Positions 8,529 to 17,277 of a stretch of DNA of 64,000 nt are shown here, in pieces. The notes beneath the pieces are model-generated. The model saw nothing but the letters and a program-made list of their open reading frames with translations. It made no database searches and was not told where the DNA came from. Numbering within the stretch: position 1 is the stretch's first letter; every line of letters begins with the position of its first letter. Source of the stretch: Streptomyces sp. PT12 (lineage in GTDB: Bacteria > Actinomycetota > Actinomycetes > Streptomycetales > Streptomycetaceae); contig NZ_QEST01000149.1 of NCBI RefSeq assembly GCF_003311645.1, positions 48,185 through 112,184 on the forward strand, given 5' to 3'. Both the position numbers and the translations under genes were made by a program.

Positions 8529-9784
8529 TGAGGCGCCCCACGAGGCAGGGGGAACGCGGCGGGCGCGACGGGCTGCGCATCGCCCTCGTCTCCGAGCACG
8601 CGAGCCCGCTCGCCGCCCTGGGCGGCGAGGACGCGGGCGGCCAGAACGTGCACGTGGCACAGCTGGCGGCCGAGCTCGCCGACCGCGGCAACGCCGTGAC
8701 GGTCTACACCCGCCGCGACGACCCGGCCCTGCCCGCCGTGGCGCGGCTGCGGGACGGCGTGGCGGTCCGCCATGTCGCCGCGGGCCCGGCCAGGGCCGTG
8801 CCAAAGGACCGGCTGCTGCCGTTCATGCCGGAGTTCGGCACGGTGCTCCAGCGGGAGTGGGCGGCGGACCCGCCCGATGTCGTGCACTCGCACTTCTGGA
8901 TGTCGGGGGTCGCCACGCTCCAGGCCGCCAGGCGCCTGTCGCTGCCGTTCGCGCACACGTTCCACGCGCTCGGCACGGTGAAACGCCGCCACCAGGGCAG
9001 CGCCGACACCAGCCCGGCCGACCGGATCACCTGGGAGCGCTACATCGGCCTGAGCTGCGACAGGACCGTGGCCACCTGCCGCGACGAGGTCGAGGAGCTG
9101 ACCGCGCTCGGGCTGCCCGCCGACCGGATTAGCGTGGTGCCTTGCGGCGTTGACCCCACCCGTTTCACCCCCGTTGGACCGGCCGAGCCACGCGGCGAAC
9201 TCCCCTACCGGCTCCTTCAGTTGGGGCGACTGGTGCGGCGCAAGGGCGCCGAGGTTTCGCTGGCGGCGCTGGCCAAGATCCCCGACGCCGAGCTGGTGAT
9301 CGCGGGCGGCCCGCGCGCCGGGCGCCTTGAGAACGACCCCGAGGTGCGGCGGCTGCGCGAGGCGGCCGACGCACTCGGCGTGGCCGACCGGGTCCGCTTC
9401 ACGGGCGGCCTCGCGCGCGCCGATGTGCCGGTGCTGCTGCGCGGCTCCGACCTGGTGCTGTGCCCCGCGGACTACGAGCCGTTCGGCATCGTGCCGCTCG
9501 AGGCCATGGCGTGCGGCGTGCCCGTGGTGGCGAGCGCCGTCGGCGGGCAGCGCGACACCGTCGCCGACCCGGCCACCGGGCGCCTCGTGCCACCGGGCGA
9601 CCCGGCCGCGCTCGCGGACGCGGTCACCGCCCTGCTGGCCTCGCCCGAGGAGCGCGCCGCCAGGGGCGCGGCGGGGCGGCGGCGGGTGCTGACCCGTTAC
9701 TGCTGGGCGGCCGTGGCCGCGGGCACCGAGGCGGTCTACCGCGAGATCAGCAGCCGCAGCCCGGCGCCGGTCAGCGGCGCCTGA
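8528..9784 (+). CDS. Glycosyltransferase family 4
   Basis: A 418-aa retaining GT4 enzyme. The N-terminal domain has LGGEDAGGQNVHVAQLA (loop following beta1) and DVVHSHFWMSG. The C-terminal domain has RLLQLGRLVRRKG and the donor motif DYEPFGIVPLEAMACGVPVVAS. Length and motifs are typical of sucrose-phosphate-synthase-like or MshA-like GT4 enzymes. It starts one base before the end of the upstream gene's stop. A 45-bp gap with GGAGGA then leads to gmhA, so the operon continues with fresh initiation. Confidence 0.88.
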   Translation: MRRPTRQGERGGRDGLRIALVSEHASPLAALGGEDAGGQNVHVAQLAAELADRGNAVTVYTRRDDPALPAVARLRDGVAVRHVAAGPARAVPKDRLLPFMPEFGTVLQREWAADPPDVVHSHFWMSGVATLQAARRLSLPFAHTFHALGTVKRRHQGSADTSPADRITWERYIGLSCDRTVATCRDEVEELTALGLPADRISVVPCGVDPTRFTPVGPAEPRGELPYRLLQLGRLVRRKGAEVSLAALAKIPDAELVIAGGPRAGRLENDPEVRRLREAADALGVADRVRFTGGLARADVPVLLRGSDLVLCPADYEPFGIVPLEAMACGVPVVASAVGGQRDTVADPATGRLVPPGDPAALADAVTALLASPEERAARGAAGRRRVLTRYCWAAVAAGTEAVYREISSRSPAPVSGA

Positions 9785-9829
9785 GGTCCCACTCCCGTTC
9801 CGCTCAGCCCCCTCCAGGAGGACCCGCCC

Positions 9830-10474
9830 ATGGACGCACCGCGTACCGACGCATCGCACGCCGCACGCGAGCACTGCACGGCGCTCACGGCGGCGCTGCG
9901 CCGCTACGAGGCCGAAGGTCTCGACGAGACCGTCGCCTGGGGCCGTCACCTGGCGGACGTCCTGCCGCGCGGCGGGCGCCTGCTCGCGGCGGGCAACGGC
10001 GGCAGCGCGGCACAGGCGCAGCACCTGACGGCCGAGCTCGTGGGGCGTTACGCGGCCGACCGCCGCCCGTTCTCCGCGATCGCGCTGCACGCCGAGACGT
10101 CGAGCGTCACCGCGATCGGCAACGACTACGGCTTCGACGAGGTCTATGCGCGCCAGGTCGCCGCGCACGGCAGGCCGGGCGACGTGCTGGTGCTCATGTC
10201 CACGTCGGGCCGCAGCGACAACCTCCTGGGCGCTGTCACCGCGGCCCGCGCCGCGGGGCTGCGGGTGTGGGCGATGACAGGGCCCGCGCCCAACCCGCTG
10301 GCCGCGCGCGCCGACGCGGCCGTCAGCGTGGACGCGCCCACGGCGGCCACCGTGCAGGAGGCCCACCTGCTCGCGCTCCACGTGCTGTGCGAGGCGTTCG
10401 ACGCGGCGCTCGCCGGGCCCGCCGCGATCGAGACGCCGGTGCCAGCGGCGCTGACCAGGGGGGAGGCGACATGA
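9830..10474 (+). CDS. gmhA: Sedoheptulose-7-phosphate isomerase
   Basis: A 214-aa SIS-domain isomerase that converts sedoheptulose 7-phosphate to D-glycero-D-manno-heptose 7-phosphate, the first committed step to ADP-heptose. Visible motifs: GNGGSAAQAQHLTAELVGRY (phosphate site and catalytic Glu), MSTSGRSDNLL, and QEAHLLALHVLCEAF (His/Cys helix). The ATG at 9830 has an AGGAGGA ribosome-binding site. Its stop overlaps hldE (ATGA), so the first two pathway enzymes are translationally coupled. Confidence 0.92.
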   Translation: MDAPRTDASHAAREHCTALTAALRRYEAEGLDETVAWGRHLADVLPRGGRLLAAGNGGSAAQAQHLTAELVGRYAADRRPFSAIALHAETSSVTAIGNDYGFDEVYARQVAAHGRPGDVLVLMSTSGRSDNLLGAVTAARAAGLRVWAMTGPAPNPLAARADAAVSVDAPTAATVQEAHLLALHVLCEAFDAALAGPAAIETPVPAALTRGEAT

Positions 10475-11883
10475 CGCACGGAGGCATGGGCGTCAGGGGC
10501 AGACCGCTCGTCGTCGTCGGCGACGTGCTGCTCGACGAGGACGTGGAGGGCGAGGCCACGCGGCTGGCACCCGACGCGCCGGTCCCGGTCGTCGAGGTGG
10601 CGGGGCGGCGCTCGCGCCCCGGCGGCGCCGGGGTGGCCGCCGCGCTGGCCGCGCGGGACGGGCGCGAGGTCGTGCTGGTCGCCGCGCTCGGCGGCGACCC
10701 GGCGAGCGAAGCGGTGCGGTCCATGCTGCCGCAGGGCGTGCGCCTGGCCGAGCTGCCGCTCGACGGAACGCTCCCGGTCAAGTCCCGTGTGCTGGCCGGG
10801 GGTCGGCCCGTGGTGCGGATGGACAGGGGCGGCGGCACCCCTGGCCCCGCAGGGCCGCTGGTGCGGCGCGCGCTCGCCGAGGCGGGCGCGGTCCTGGTGG
10901 CGGACTACGGACAGGGCACGGTCGCCGCCGTGCGCGGGGCGCTCGCCGAGGCGGCCCGGCGCGTTCCGGTGGTGTGGGACCCGCATCCGCGCGGGCGCGC
11001 GCCGGTGCCGTCGACGCGCCTGGTCACGCCCAACGAGCGCGAGGCCAGGCTGTTCTGCGGCGCCGAAGGCGGCGAGGAGGACACGCTCAGGGCGCACAGC
11101 AGGCGCGGCGCGCTGCTCGCCGAGCGCTGGGGCGCGGCCGCGGTCGCGGTGACTTTGGGCTGCCGGGGCGCGGTGCTGGCCCGCGCCCACTGCGACGACC
11201 CGCTCTACGTCCCCCTCGCCAAGGAGCATGACGGCGACCCGTGCGGCGCGGGCGACTGCTTCGCGGCGACGGCCGCGTGCGTCCTGGCCGACGGCGGGCT
11301 GCCGCCCGAGGCGGTGGGCCTGGCCACCGAGGCGGCGGCCACGTTCGTCGGCGGGGGCGGCATGGCGTCGCTCGGTACCGGCCGGGGGCCGGGCGTGGGC
11401 GGCGAGCCCGCCGCGCCGCGGGCGGGCGGCGACCCGTTCGCGCTGGTGGAGGCGGTGCGCGCCGGGGGCGGCACGGTCGTGGCCGCGGGTGGCTGCTTCG
11501 ATCTGCTGCACGCGGGGCACGTGCAGTTCCTCCAGGACGCGCGCCGCACGGGCGACTGCCTGATCGTGTGCGTCAACTCCGACGCGTCCGTGCGGCGGTT
11601 GAAGGGCCCCGGGCGCCCGTTCAACCCGGCGGCCGACCGCGTCAGGGTGCTCGCGGGCCTCGGCTGCGTGGACGCGGTCGCGGCGTTCGACGAGGACACC
11701 CCCGAGGCGCTGCTGCGGCGGCTGCGGCCCGACGTGTGGGTCAAGGGCGGCGACTACAGCGTGCGCGACCTGCCCGAGGCGGAGGCGCTGCGCGAGTGGG
11801 GCGGGCAGACGCTCGTCCTGCCCTATCTGGACGGCCGGTCCACGACGGAGCTGGCGCGGCGCGCAGCGTTCACGGCGCCATGA
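10471..11883 (+). CDS. hldE: Bifunctional heptose 7-phosphate kinase / heptose 1-phosphate adenylyltransferase
   Basis: A 470-aa two-domain protein. The PfkB-type kinase domain (residues about 1-315) has the N-terminal DxxxDE segment, RPGGAGVAAALAA and the catalytic-base motif GAGDCFAA. The nucleotidyltransferase domain (residues about 330-470) has GGCFDLLHAGHVQFL (HxGH), VNSDASVRRLKGPGRP and DVWVKGGDY. It phosphorylates heptose 7-phosphate at C1 and, after GmhB acts, adenylates it to ADP-heptose. The ATG at 10471 is chosen over longer in-frame versions because it overlaps the gmhA stop and has the ribosome-binding site GGGGAGG. Together with gmhA and gmhB the pathway to ADP-heptose is complete. 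Confidence 0.93.
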   Translation: MTHGGMGVRGRPLVVVGDVLLDEDVEGEATRLAPDAPVPVVEVAGRRSRPGGAGVAAALAARDGREVVLVAALGGDPASEAVRSMLPQGVRLAELPLDGTLPVKSRVLAGGRPVVRMDRGGGTPGPAGPLVRRALAEAGAVLVADYGQGTVAAVRGALAEAARRVPVVWDPHPRGRAPVPSTRLVTPNEREARLFCGAEGGEEDTLRAHSRRGALLAERWGAAAVAVTLGCRGAVLARAHCDDPLYVPLAKEHDGDPCGAGDCFAATAACVLADGGLPPEAVGLATEAAATFVGGGGMASLGTGRGPGVGGEPAAPRAGGDPFALVEAVRAGGGTVVAAGGCFDLLHAGHVQFLQDARRTGDCLIVCVNSDASVRRLKGPGRPFNPAADRVRVLAGLGCVDAVAAFDEDTPEALLRRLRPDVWVKGGDYSVRDLPEAEALREWGGQTLVLPYLDGRSTTELARRAAFTAP

Positions 11884-12839
11884 GCGGGGCGCGCGCCGGG
11901 CGCGTGCTGGCCCTGCGGGCGCTTGGCCTCGGCGACCTGCTGACGGCCGTTCCCGCGCTGCGCGCCCTGCGGCGCGCGTATCCGGGGCGGCGGCTCGCGT
12001 TGGCCACGCCCGCCTGGCTGGCCGAGGCGGTCACGGCCACGGGCGCGGTCGACGAGCAGATCCCGGTGGGCGGCGCGGGCCGCGAGGTGCCCGAGCGCGT
12101 CCCGTGGTCGGGGCGCGCGCCCGCCGTCGCGGTGGACCTGCACGGCAACGGTCCCGAGAGCTTCGCGGTGCTGTGCGCGCTGCGCCCTGGGCGGGTGTTC
12201 GGCTACGCGGACGGCGGGGGCCCCGGGTGGGCGGCCGAGGAGCACGAACGCGACCGCTGGTGCCGCCTGTTGGAGTGGTACGGCGTCCCCGCCGACCCGC
12301 TTGACCTGCGGATCGCGCCGCCCGATGGCGTGCGCTCCCCCGCGCCGGGCGCGGTGCTGCTCCACCCCGGCGCGGACGCGGGCGCGCGGCGCTGGCCGGG
12401 GGCGCGTTTTGGCGAGGTGGGGCGCGCGCTGCTTGACGGGGGCGAGCGGGTGGTGGTGACCGGGGGCCCTCACGAGGGCGGCCTGGCGGCTTCGGTGGCC
12501 CGGGCGGCGGGCCTGCCGCCGTCCGCGGTCTTCGCCGGGCCAACGGCGCTGCCGTTCCCGCGCCTGGCGGCGCTCGTGTCGGAAGCGCGCGCGGTGGTGG
12601 CCGGGGACACGGGCGTCTCGCACCTGGCGACGGCGCTGGGCACCCCTTCGGTCACGCTGTTCGGCCCGGTCTCCCCCGCGCTGTGGGGCCCGCCGCCCGA
12701 CCCGCGCCACATCGCGCTGTGGCACGGCCCCCCGAGCGGCGACCCCCACGCCCCCGTCCCGGACGAACGCCTCCTGCGGATCCACCCGAAAGAGGTCGTC
12801 GCTGCGCTGGCCCGCGCGTTTTCCCCTGCGGGGAGCTGA
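11880..12839 (+). CDS. Second glycosyltransferase family 9 (heptosyltransferase-like)
   Basis: A 319-aa GT9 enzyme: VLALRALGLGDLLTAVPALRAL, AVLLHPGADAGARRWPG, VVVTGGPHEGG, and VVAGDTGVSHLATALGTPSVTLFGP (written here in parts: the GDTGVSH loop binds the ADP-heptose phosphates). It overlaps the hldE stop by 4 bp (ATGA), giving the operon an ADP-heptose synthase directly coupled to a user. It is the last gene of the operon; right after it the sequence becomes palindrome-rich and non-coding. Confidence 0.86.
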   Translation: MSGARAGRVLALRALGLGDLLTAVPALRALRRAYPGRRLALATPAWLAEAVTATGAVDEQIPVGGAGREVPERVPWSGRAPAVAVDLHGNGPESFAVLCALRPGRVFGYADGGGPGWAAEEHERDRWCRLLEWYGVPADPLDLRIAPPDGVRSPAPGAVLLHPGADAGARRWPGARFGEVGRALLDGGERVVVTGGPHEGGLAASVARAAGLPPSAVFAGPTALPFPRLAALVSEARAVVAGDTGVSHLATALGTPSVTLFGPVSPALWGPPPDPRHIALWHGPPSGDPHAPVPDERLLRIHPKEVVAALARAFSPAGS

Positions 12840-13490
12840 GCCGTTTCCCTGCGGGGAGCTGAGCCGCGTCCCACACCGCGGTGGGCCGGTGCCGCCGACG
12901 GATTGAGCCCGCGATACACGACCCGCGTTTCCGCTGCGGGGGGCCGTCTCCCACGTGGTGGGTGTGTTGTTGCCGTCAATGCGCCCTGTGCGCATCGCGT
13001 GGCGTGCGGAGTTGCCTGTCGCGGTGGTGCGCGCGTTCCGCTGCCGCGGAGGGGTGCGGGGCCCCGCGCAGCGGACCGCGCGGCGCGCACACCGCCCACC
13101 GGCAGCACCGGCAGCACCGGCACACCGCAGTGGCAACGCCTCGGCTCCCCGCAGGGGGCCAGCTCCTCGCAGGGAAACGCGGGCCGCGCAACGCACGCGC
13201 AGCCCACCGCCACGGTGGGACGCGGCACAGCCGTCCGCAGGCGGCTCCACACGCTGCGCGACGTTCGCCCGGCCGGCTGGCAGCATCACCACACCACCGT
13301 GGGAACGGGCCCGCCTCCACGCGGGGCACCCCGCGCACCACCGCGAACAGACCCCGCACCCCGCAGGGGAACCCGCGCAGCCCGCAGACGGCACCAGCCC
13401 ACCACCACGGCAGGACACGGCACAGCACCCCGCAGGGGAACCCGCGCAGCCCGCAGACGGCACCAGCCCGCCACCGCGGTGGGACGCGGC
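12824..13490. repeat. Palindrome-rich, repeat-dense intergenic region
   Basis: The roughly 650 bp between the operon end and the next gene hold no convincing gene. Instead there are many copies of small palindromes, mainly CCCTGCGGGG or CCCCGCAGGGG and CACCGCGGTGGG, joined by short conserved linkers such as GAGCTGAGCCG (twice at 12833-12865). The GT9 C-terminus and the gene at 13491 border it. The palindromes near 12824-12862 could form hairpins and end operon transcription. Several frames are open across the region, but their products are low-complexity and family-less. Confidence 0.6.
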
Positions 13491-13518
13491 TCAGCACCCC
13501 GCAGGGGAATCCGCAGGG
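13357..13518. repeat. 69-bp direct tandem repeat (two full copies plus a start of a third)
   Basis: CACCCCGCAGGGGAA recurs at 13357, 13426 and 13495, exactly 69 bp apart. The first two units are nearly identical across their length (for example both contain CGCAGCCCGCAGACGGCACC) and differ at a few bases in the CCACCGCGGTGGGA-like half. Each unit carries two different palindromes. The third copy stops after about 24 bp and its start lies within the 3' end of the gene at 13491. Confidence 0.85.
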
Positions 13519-14048
13519 GCATGGCAGGGGCAGGCGCAGGGCTCGACGCGGACGCCGTAGACGTCGGGGTGGGCCGTGCTCTGGGGGGTGCCGTGTCGGC
13601 ACCCTGGGTGCTGGCCGATGCCGCACTCGACGGACCGGTAGGGGCGGGTCAGGGCGCGGTGCCCCGCCAGCTCGTCGTTCAACGCGGCGCGCAGCAGCGG
13701 CGGGTCGGTCAGCGGGCCCTGCGGCGGGCTGGCCCACCACAGGGCCGCGGTGGCGGGGGCGTTGGCGGCGGGGACGAGCAACGTCCGCCCCGTGGCGGCC
13801 ACATCGACCTCGGGCAGCGACCAGCCGACCGCCTCGCCCGAGGGGACCAGCCACCAGTGCTGCCCGGCCCGCTGGTCGCCCACCACGGGGCCGACGGCGC
13901 CGCCGAGGCGGGCGAACGCGCCGATGCTGACGACGCAGGGCACGCGCACGGCGTCGAACCAACGCCCGCACGGCACACGGCGGATCTCATCCGCGGCGGC
14001 GGGCAGCCACTCGGGGGCCGCGGGGTTCGTTGCGCGGGGGTCCGACAC
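13491..14048 (-). CDS. Streptomycete hypothetical protein (DNA primase/polymerase-like annotation group)
   Basis: A 185-aa protein with no catalytic motif that I can name. It has a central segment GRWFDAVRVPCVVSIGAFARL followed by QHWWLVPSGEAVGWSLPEVDV (given in part) and a Cys/His-rich C-terminus (CGIGQHPGC ... EPCACPCH). This pattern is common in small streptomycete proteins encoded beside XRE-family regulators, sometimes annotated as bifunctional primase/polymerase-like. I chose the GTG at 14048 because GGGAGG lies 7 nt upstream; an ATG at 14063 lacks a ribosome-binding site. The last codons overlap the 69-bp repeat array. It is divergent from the XRE gene. Confidence 0.6.
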   Translation of the reverse strand: MSDPRATNPAAPEWLPAAADEIRRVPCGRWFDAVRVPCVVSIGAFARLGGAVGPVVGDQRAGQHWWLVPSGEAVGWSLPEVDVAATGRTLLVPAANAPATAALWWASPPQGPLTDPPLLRAALNDELAGHRALTRPYRSVECGIGQHPGCRHGTPQSTAHPDVYGVRVEPCACPCHAPADSPAGC

Positions 14049-14124
14049 GGGGGCGCCTCCCATGGGCGTGAGAGGGGTGCTTGGGTCATCACTCCGAGTA
14101 AACCGGTCTGCACCGGAAAGGCGC

Positions 14125-14186
14125 TTGCACACTCGTTGCACAAAGTGACCATGTGGTCCGTCTGCGTCAGTGCCACCATGGTGGCA
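14125..14186 (+). promoter_or_regulatory. Candidate operator sites of the XRE regulator
   Basis: Two direct TTGCAC repeats (14125-14130 and 14136-14141) lie upstream of a perfect 16-bp palindrome TGCCACCATGGTGGCA at 14171-14186 whose last base is the A of the XRE start codon. A regulator bound there would block initiation, so autorepression is plausible. No Shine-Dalgarno precedes the start, which would fit a leaderless or tightly controlled transcript. Confidence 0.4.
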
Positions 14187-15373
14187 TGACGTCGCATCAG
14201 ATCGCTCCGGGGACCCACCTGGCGAAGCTCCGCGCCGCGCGCGGCATGTCGCAGGTGGGCCTCGCGCGCAAGGCGAACATCTCGGTGTCCCTGCTGTCCA
14301 AGATCGAGGTGGGCAGCCGTACGCTCACCCCCGCCGCCGCGGCGGCGCTCGGCAGAGCCATGGGGCTCACGATGGACGAGGTGCTGGGCAAGGCACCCGT
14401 CGCGGCGGCCGAGGCCGAGTCGCTGCGCGATCTGCGCGCCGCCATGCGCGACTTCGACCTGCCGAGGCCGATGGCCGTCGAGCCGGACGAGGTCGCCGCC
14501 GACCTGCGGCGGGTCAGCGAGCTGCGCGACGCCGTGGAGTTGACGCGGCTCACCGGCATGCTGCCGCCCCTGCTGCGCAAGGTGACGGCCCACGCGCACG
14601 CCGCCCACACCACCGAGGCGTGGGCGGCGCTCGCCGAGACGTACTCGGCCGTCTACTGGCTGGCCGCGCGGCACCGTTGGATGGACCTGGCCGAGGTCGC
14701 GGTGTCGCGGCAGCGGTGGGCGGCCGAGCAGCGGGCCGACCCGCTCGTCCAGGCCATCGCGGACCGGGACCGGGCGGGCACCTATCTCAACTTCGGGGAC
14801 TGCGAGGGCGGTCTTGCCGTGATCGACCGCGCCATCGGCACCGCGGAGGCGCGGCTGACGGGCGAGCGGCGCGCCATCGCCACCGGGATCCTGCACCTGC
14901 GCGGCATGACGCTCGCGGGGCGGCTGCCCGACAAGCGGGAGGCCGACCGGCAGGCGGGCAAGCACATCAAGTACGCGCGGCGGCTGTGCGCGTCGTTCGC
15001 CGAGGACTTCCGCGTCCACGGGCTGACGTTCGGGCCGCGCAACACCCTGACCCACGAGATGGCCACGCTCGTCGACCTCAAGGAGCCCAAGAAGGCGCTG
15101 GCCCTCACGGGGGACCTCGCCACGGCGCTCGCGGGCCTGCCCCCGACGCGGCTCGCGCCCAGCTTCATCGCCCAGGCCCGCGCCCAGCTGGACACGGGGG
15201 ACGCGGGCGCCGCGCTCGAAAGCCTCGCCAGGGCGCAGCGGATCGCTCCGCAGATGGTGCGGATCCACCCCATGGCCCTTGAGGTGCTGCGCGTCGTCGA
15301 CTCGCTGCACAAGCGCAGCAACCCCCTGCTCAACAGGCTCCGCACGGTCATCGGCCCGCTGCCCTCGCCCTGA
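14186..15373 (+). CDS. XRE-family transcriptional regulator with TPR-like C-terminal region
   Basis: A 395-aa protein. Residues about 8-65 form a helix-turn-helix of the Cro/CI type (LRAARGMSQVGLARKANIS, SLLSKIEVGSRTLTPAAAAAL). The rest is alpha-helical with repeated Ala/Leu-rich pairs such as SPSFIAQARAQLDTG-like and AGAALESLARAQRIAP segments, typical of the TPR-like sensor of streptomycete XRE regulators. The ATG at 14186 is chosen because it begins the conserved HTH and ends the palindrome; a GTG at 14153 would put the palindrome inside the gene. The effector is unknown. Confidence 0.82.
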   Translation: MTSHQIAPGTHLAKLRAARGMSQVGLARKANISVSLLSKIEVGSRTLTPAAAAALGRAMGLTMDEVLGKAPVAAAEAESLRDLRAAMRDFDLPRPMAVEPDEVAADLRRVSELRDAVELTRLTGMLPPLLRKVTAHAHAAHTTEAWAALAETYSAVYWLAARHRWMDLAEVAVSRQRWAAEQRADPLVQAIADRDRAGTYLNFGDCEGGLAVIDRAIGTAEARLTGERRAIATGILHLRGMTLAGRLPDKREADRQAGKHIKYARRLCASFAEDFRVHGLTFGPRNTLTHEMATLVDLKEPKKALALTGDLATALAGLPPTRLAPSFIAQARAQLDTGDAGAALESLARAQRIAPQMVRIHPMALEVLRVVDSLHKRSNPLLNRLRTVIGPLPSP

Positions 15374-15419
15374 GCGAACGCGCCCCGCGCGCGCCGGAGG
15401 GACACGCCCCGCGCGCCCC

Positions 15420-16319
15420 TCAGCCCACGTAACGCCGGGCCGTCGAGGCGCGTTGGGCCGTCTCCAGCGTGCGCAGCCGCGCCTCGACCGGCGGCGGGAC
15501 CGGGTCGCGGTCGCGCAGGACCCACGGAAGACCCGCGGCCGCGCGGAGCAGGGCTCCGGCCGTGGCGCGGTCGCGGGGGACGGTGCGCAGCAGGTGCGCG
15601 GTGCGGCGCAGGGCGGGGCGGGCGGGGCGGCGCAGCCAGGTGAACCACAGCGTGTTCCTGATGCCGTCCGCCCTGCGGCGCGTGGCGTCGCGCGCCGCCG
15701 ATGGCGCGTGGTGGATCGTCAGGCTCTCGTCGAACATCAGCCACCAGCCGCGCGCCATCAGGTCGGCGGCCAGCAGCTCCTCCTCGCCGCCAAGCCACAG
15801 CCGCCGCGAGAAGCCGCCCGCCGCGCGGAACGCGTCCGTGCGCAGCACCGTGGCCGCGGCGAGGAACGAGCCGAGCGCGGGTCCTGGCAGCCAGCCGGGG
15901 CGCGGCAGGGGCGAGGAGCGCAGCTCGGCCACGATGGGGTCCTCGTCTCCCGCTGGCTCCACCAGGATCCGCGCGGTCACCGCGGCGACGGCCGGGTGGG
16001 CGTCGAGCAGGTCGGCCGCGGTGGCGAGCGAGCCGGGGTCCCACCATGTGTCGTCGTCGCAGAAGGCGACATAGGGCGAGGTGACCTCGCGCAGGGCGAG
16101 GTTGCGGCCGACCGCGCCCAGGTTGGCGCCCGGGGTCAGCACGCGGACCTCGGGGTGCGCGGCGGCCACGGCGTCGGCCGTGCCGTCGGTCGAGCCGTTG
16201 TCGGTGACGAGCACGCGGGGGCGCTCGGGGAGCGCCGCGAGCCGGTCGAGGGTGCGCAGCAGCTCGGCCCTGCGGTCGCGGGTGATGATCACCACGGAGA
16301 CGCGGTCATCCGGCGGCAT
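15420..16319 (-). CDS. Glycosyltransferase family 2
   Basis: A 299-aa GT2 enzyme: VSVVIITRDRRAELLRTLDRL, VLVTDNGSTDGTADAV, CDDDTWWDPGSL (DxD), and a GGEEELLAADLMARGW catalytic-base segment. The ATG at 16319 follows GGAG and overlaps the upstream gene's stop by 14 bp; an ATG at 16352 would lengthen the overlap. It is closely related in layout to the adjacent GT2 (16306-17187), so the pair probably arose by duplication. Acceptor and donor unknown. Confidence 0.85.
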   Translation of the reverse strand: MPPDDRVSVVIITRDRRAELLRTLDRLAALPERPRVLVTDNGSTDGTADAVAAAHPEVRVLTPGANLGAVGRNLALREVTSPYVAFCDDDTWWDPGSLATAADLLDAHPAVAAVTARILVEPAGDEDPIVAELRSSPLPRPGWLPGPALGSFLAAATVLRTDAFRAAGGFSRRLWLGGEEELLAADLMARGWWLMFDESLTIHHAPSAARDATRRRADGIRNTLWFTWLRRPARPALRRTAHLLRTVPRDRATAGALLRAAAGLPWVLRDRDPVPPPVEARLRTLETAQRASTARRYVG

Positions 16320-17187
16320 GGCTGAGCTCCAGGCGTTCGAGTCGTCGGACATCGGCCTCCACGGCGTCGGGCAGCGTGCGGCGGCCTCGCCAGGCGGCGG
16401 GCAGCCGCGGCACCAGCTGGCCGAGGGCGCGGCGCGCCGCGCGGTCGCCCCTGGCCTCGCGGGCCAGCCGCCATGTGTCGCGCAGCGCGACGGGGAGGGG
16501 GCGGCGCAGCCACGACGTGAGGACCTCGTTGCGGCGCACGAGCGTGGAGCGGCGGGCGCGGGGTTCGTTCGAGGGGTGGTGGACGGCGGTGACGCGGGGC
16601 GCGTAGCAGACGTCCCAGCCCGCGGCGGCGAGGTCGTAGGCGAGCAGGGTCTCCTCGGCGCCGAAGAACAGCAGCGGGTGGTAGCCGCCCACGTCGAGGA
16701 ACGCCGAGCGGCGGACGACGGCGGCGCAGCCGAGGAAGCCGAGCACGGGCGGCCCGGGCAGGTCGGGGCGGCGGGTGAGCGGTGAGCCCGCGAGCACGGC
16801 GTTGAGCGGGTCGGGGGCGCGCCGCGGGCCGACCTCGGTCCGCGCGGCGACCAGGCCGATCCCGGGGTTGGCCTCCATCAGCTCGACGGCGGCGGCCAGC
16901 GCGCCGGGCTCCCACCAGGAGTCGTCGTCGCTGAAGGCGATGTAGCGCGCGGGCAGGGACTGCACGCCGTCGTTGCGCGCCAGTGCGCCCCTGTTGCGAG
17001 GCAGGGCGAGCACCTGGACCGCGGGGAAGCGCCGCGCCAGCAGCTCGGGCGTGCCGTCGGCCGAGGCGTTGTCCACGACGAGGACGGGTGGGCGCTCCGG
17101 CAGGGACGTCAGCCGGTCCAGCGTGGTGACCAGGCTGGACGCGCGATTGCGGGTGGCGATCACCACCCCCACCGAAGGTGTGGACAC
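16306..17187 (-). CDS. Glycosyltransferase family 2 (paralogue of its neighbour)
   Basis: A 293-aa GT2 enzyme with VGVVIATRNRASSLVTTLDRL, VLVVDNASADGTPELL, FSDDDSWWEPGAL (DxD) and GAEETLLAYDLAAAGWD. The order and spacing match the gene at 15420. The start is uncertain: the GTG at 17187 is the last candidate before the conserved first strand and has only a weak ribosome-binding site. Its stop lies within the next gene's start region, so the two are coupled. It is divergent from the pyruvyl-transferase-like gene. Confidence 0.82.
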   Translation of the reverse strand: MSTPSVGVVIATRNRASSLVTTLDRLTSLPERPPVLVVDNASADGTPELLARRFPAVQVLALPRNRGALARNDGVQSLPARYIAFSDDDSWWEPGALAAAVELMEANPGIGLVAARTEVGPRRAPDPLNAVLAGSPLTRRPDLPGPPVLGFLGCAAVVRRSAFLDVGGYHPLLFFGAEETLLAYDLAAAGWDVCYAPRVTAVHHPSNEPRARRSTLVRRNEVLTSWLRRPLPVALRDTWRLAREARGDRAARRALGQLVPRLPAAWRGRRTLPDAVEADVRRLERLELSHAAG

Positions 17188-17277
17188 GGGCGCCGAGTGC
17201 CCCGCGCGGATGGGTCCAAACGGGCGCCACGCGGCCCCTCGCCGTTTCGCCCCCGGTGGCCAGGGGACTCGGCCCCG

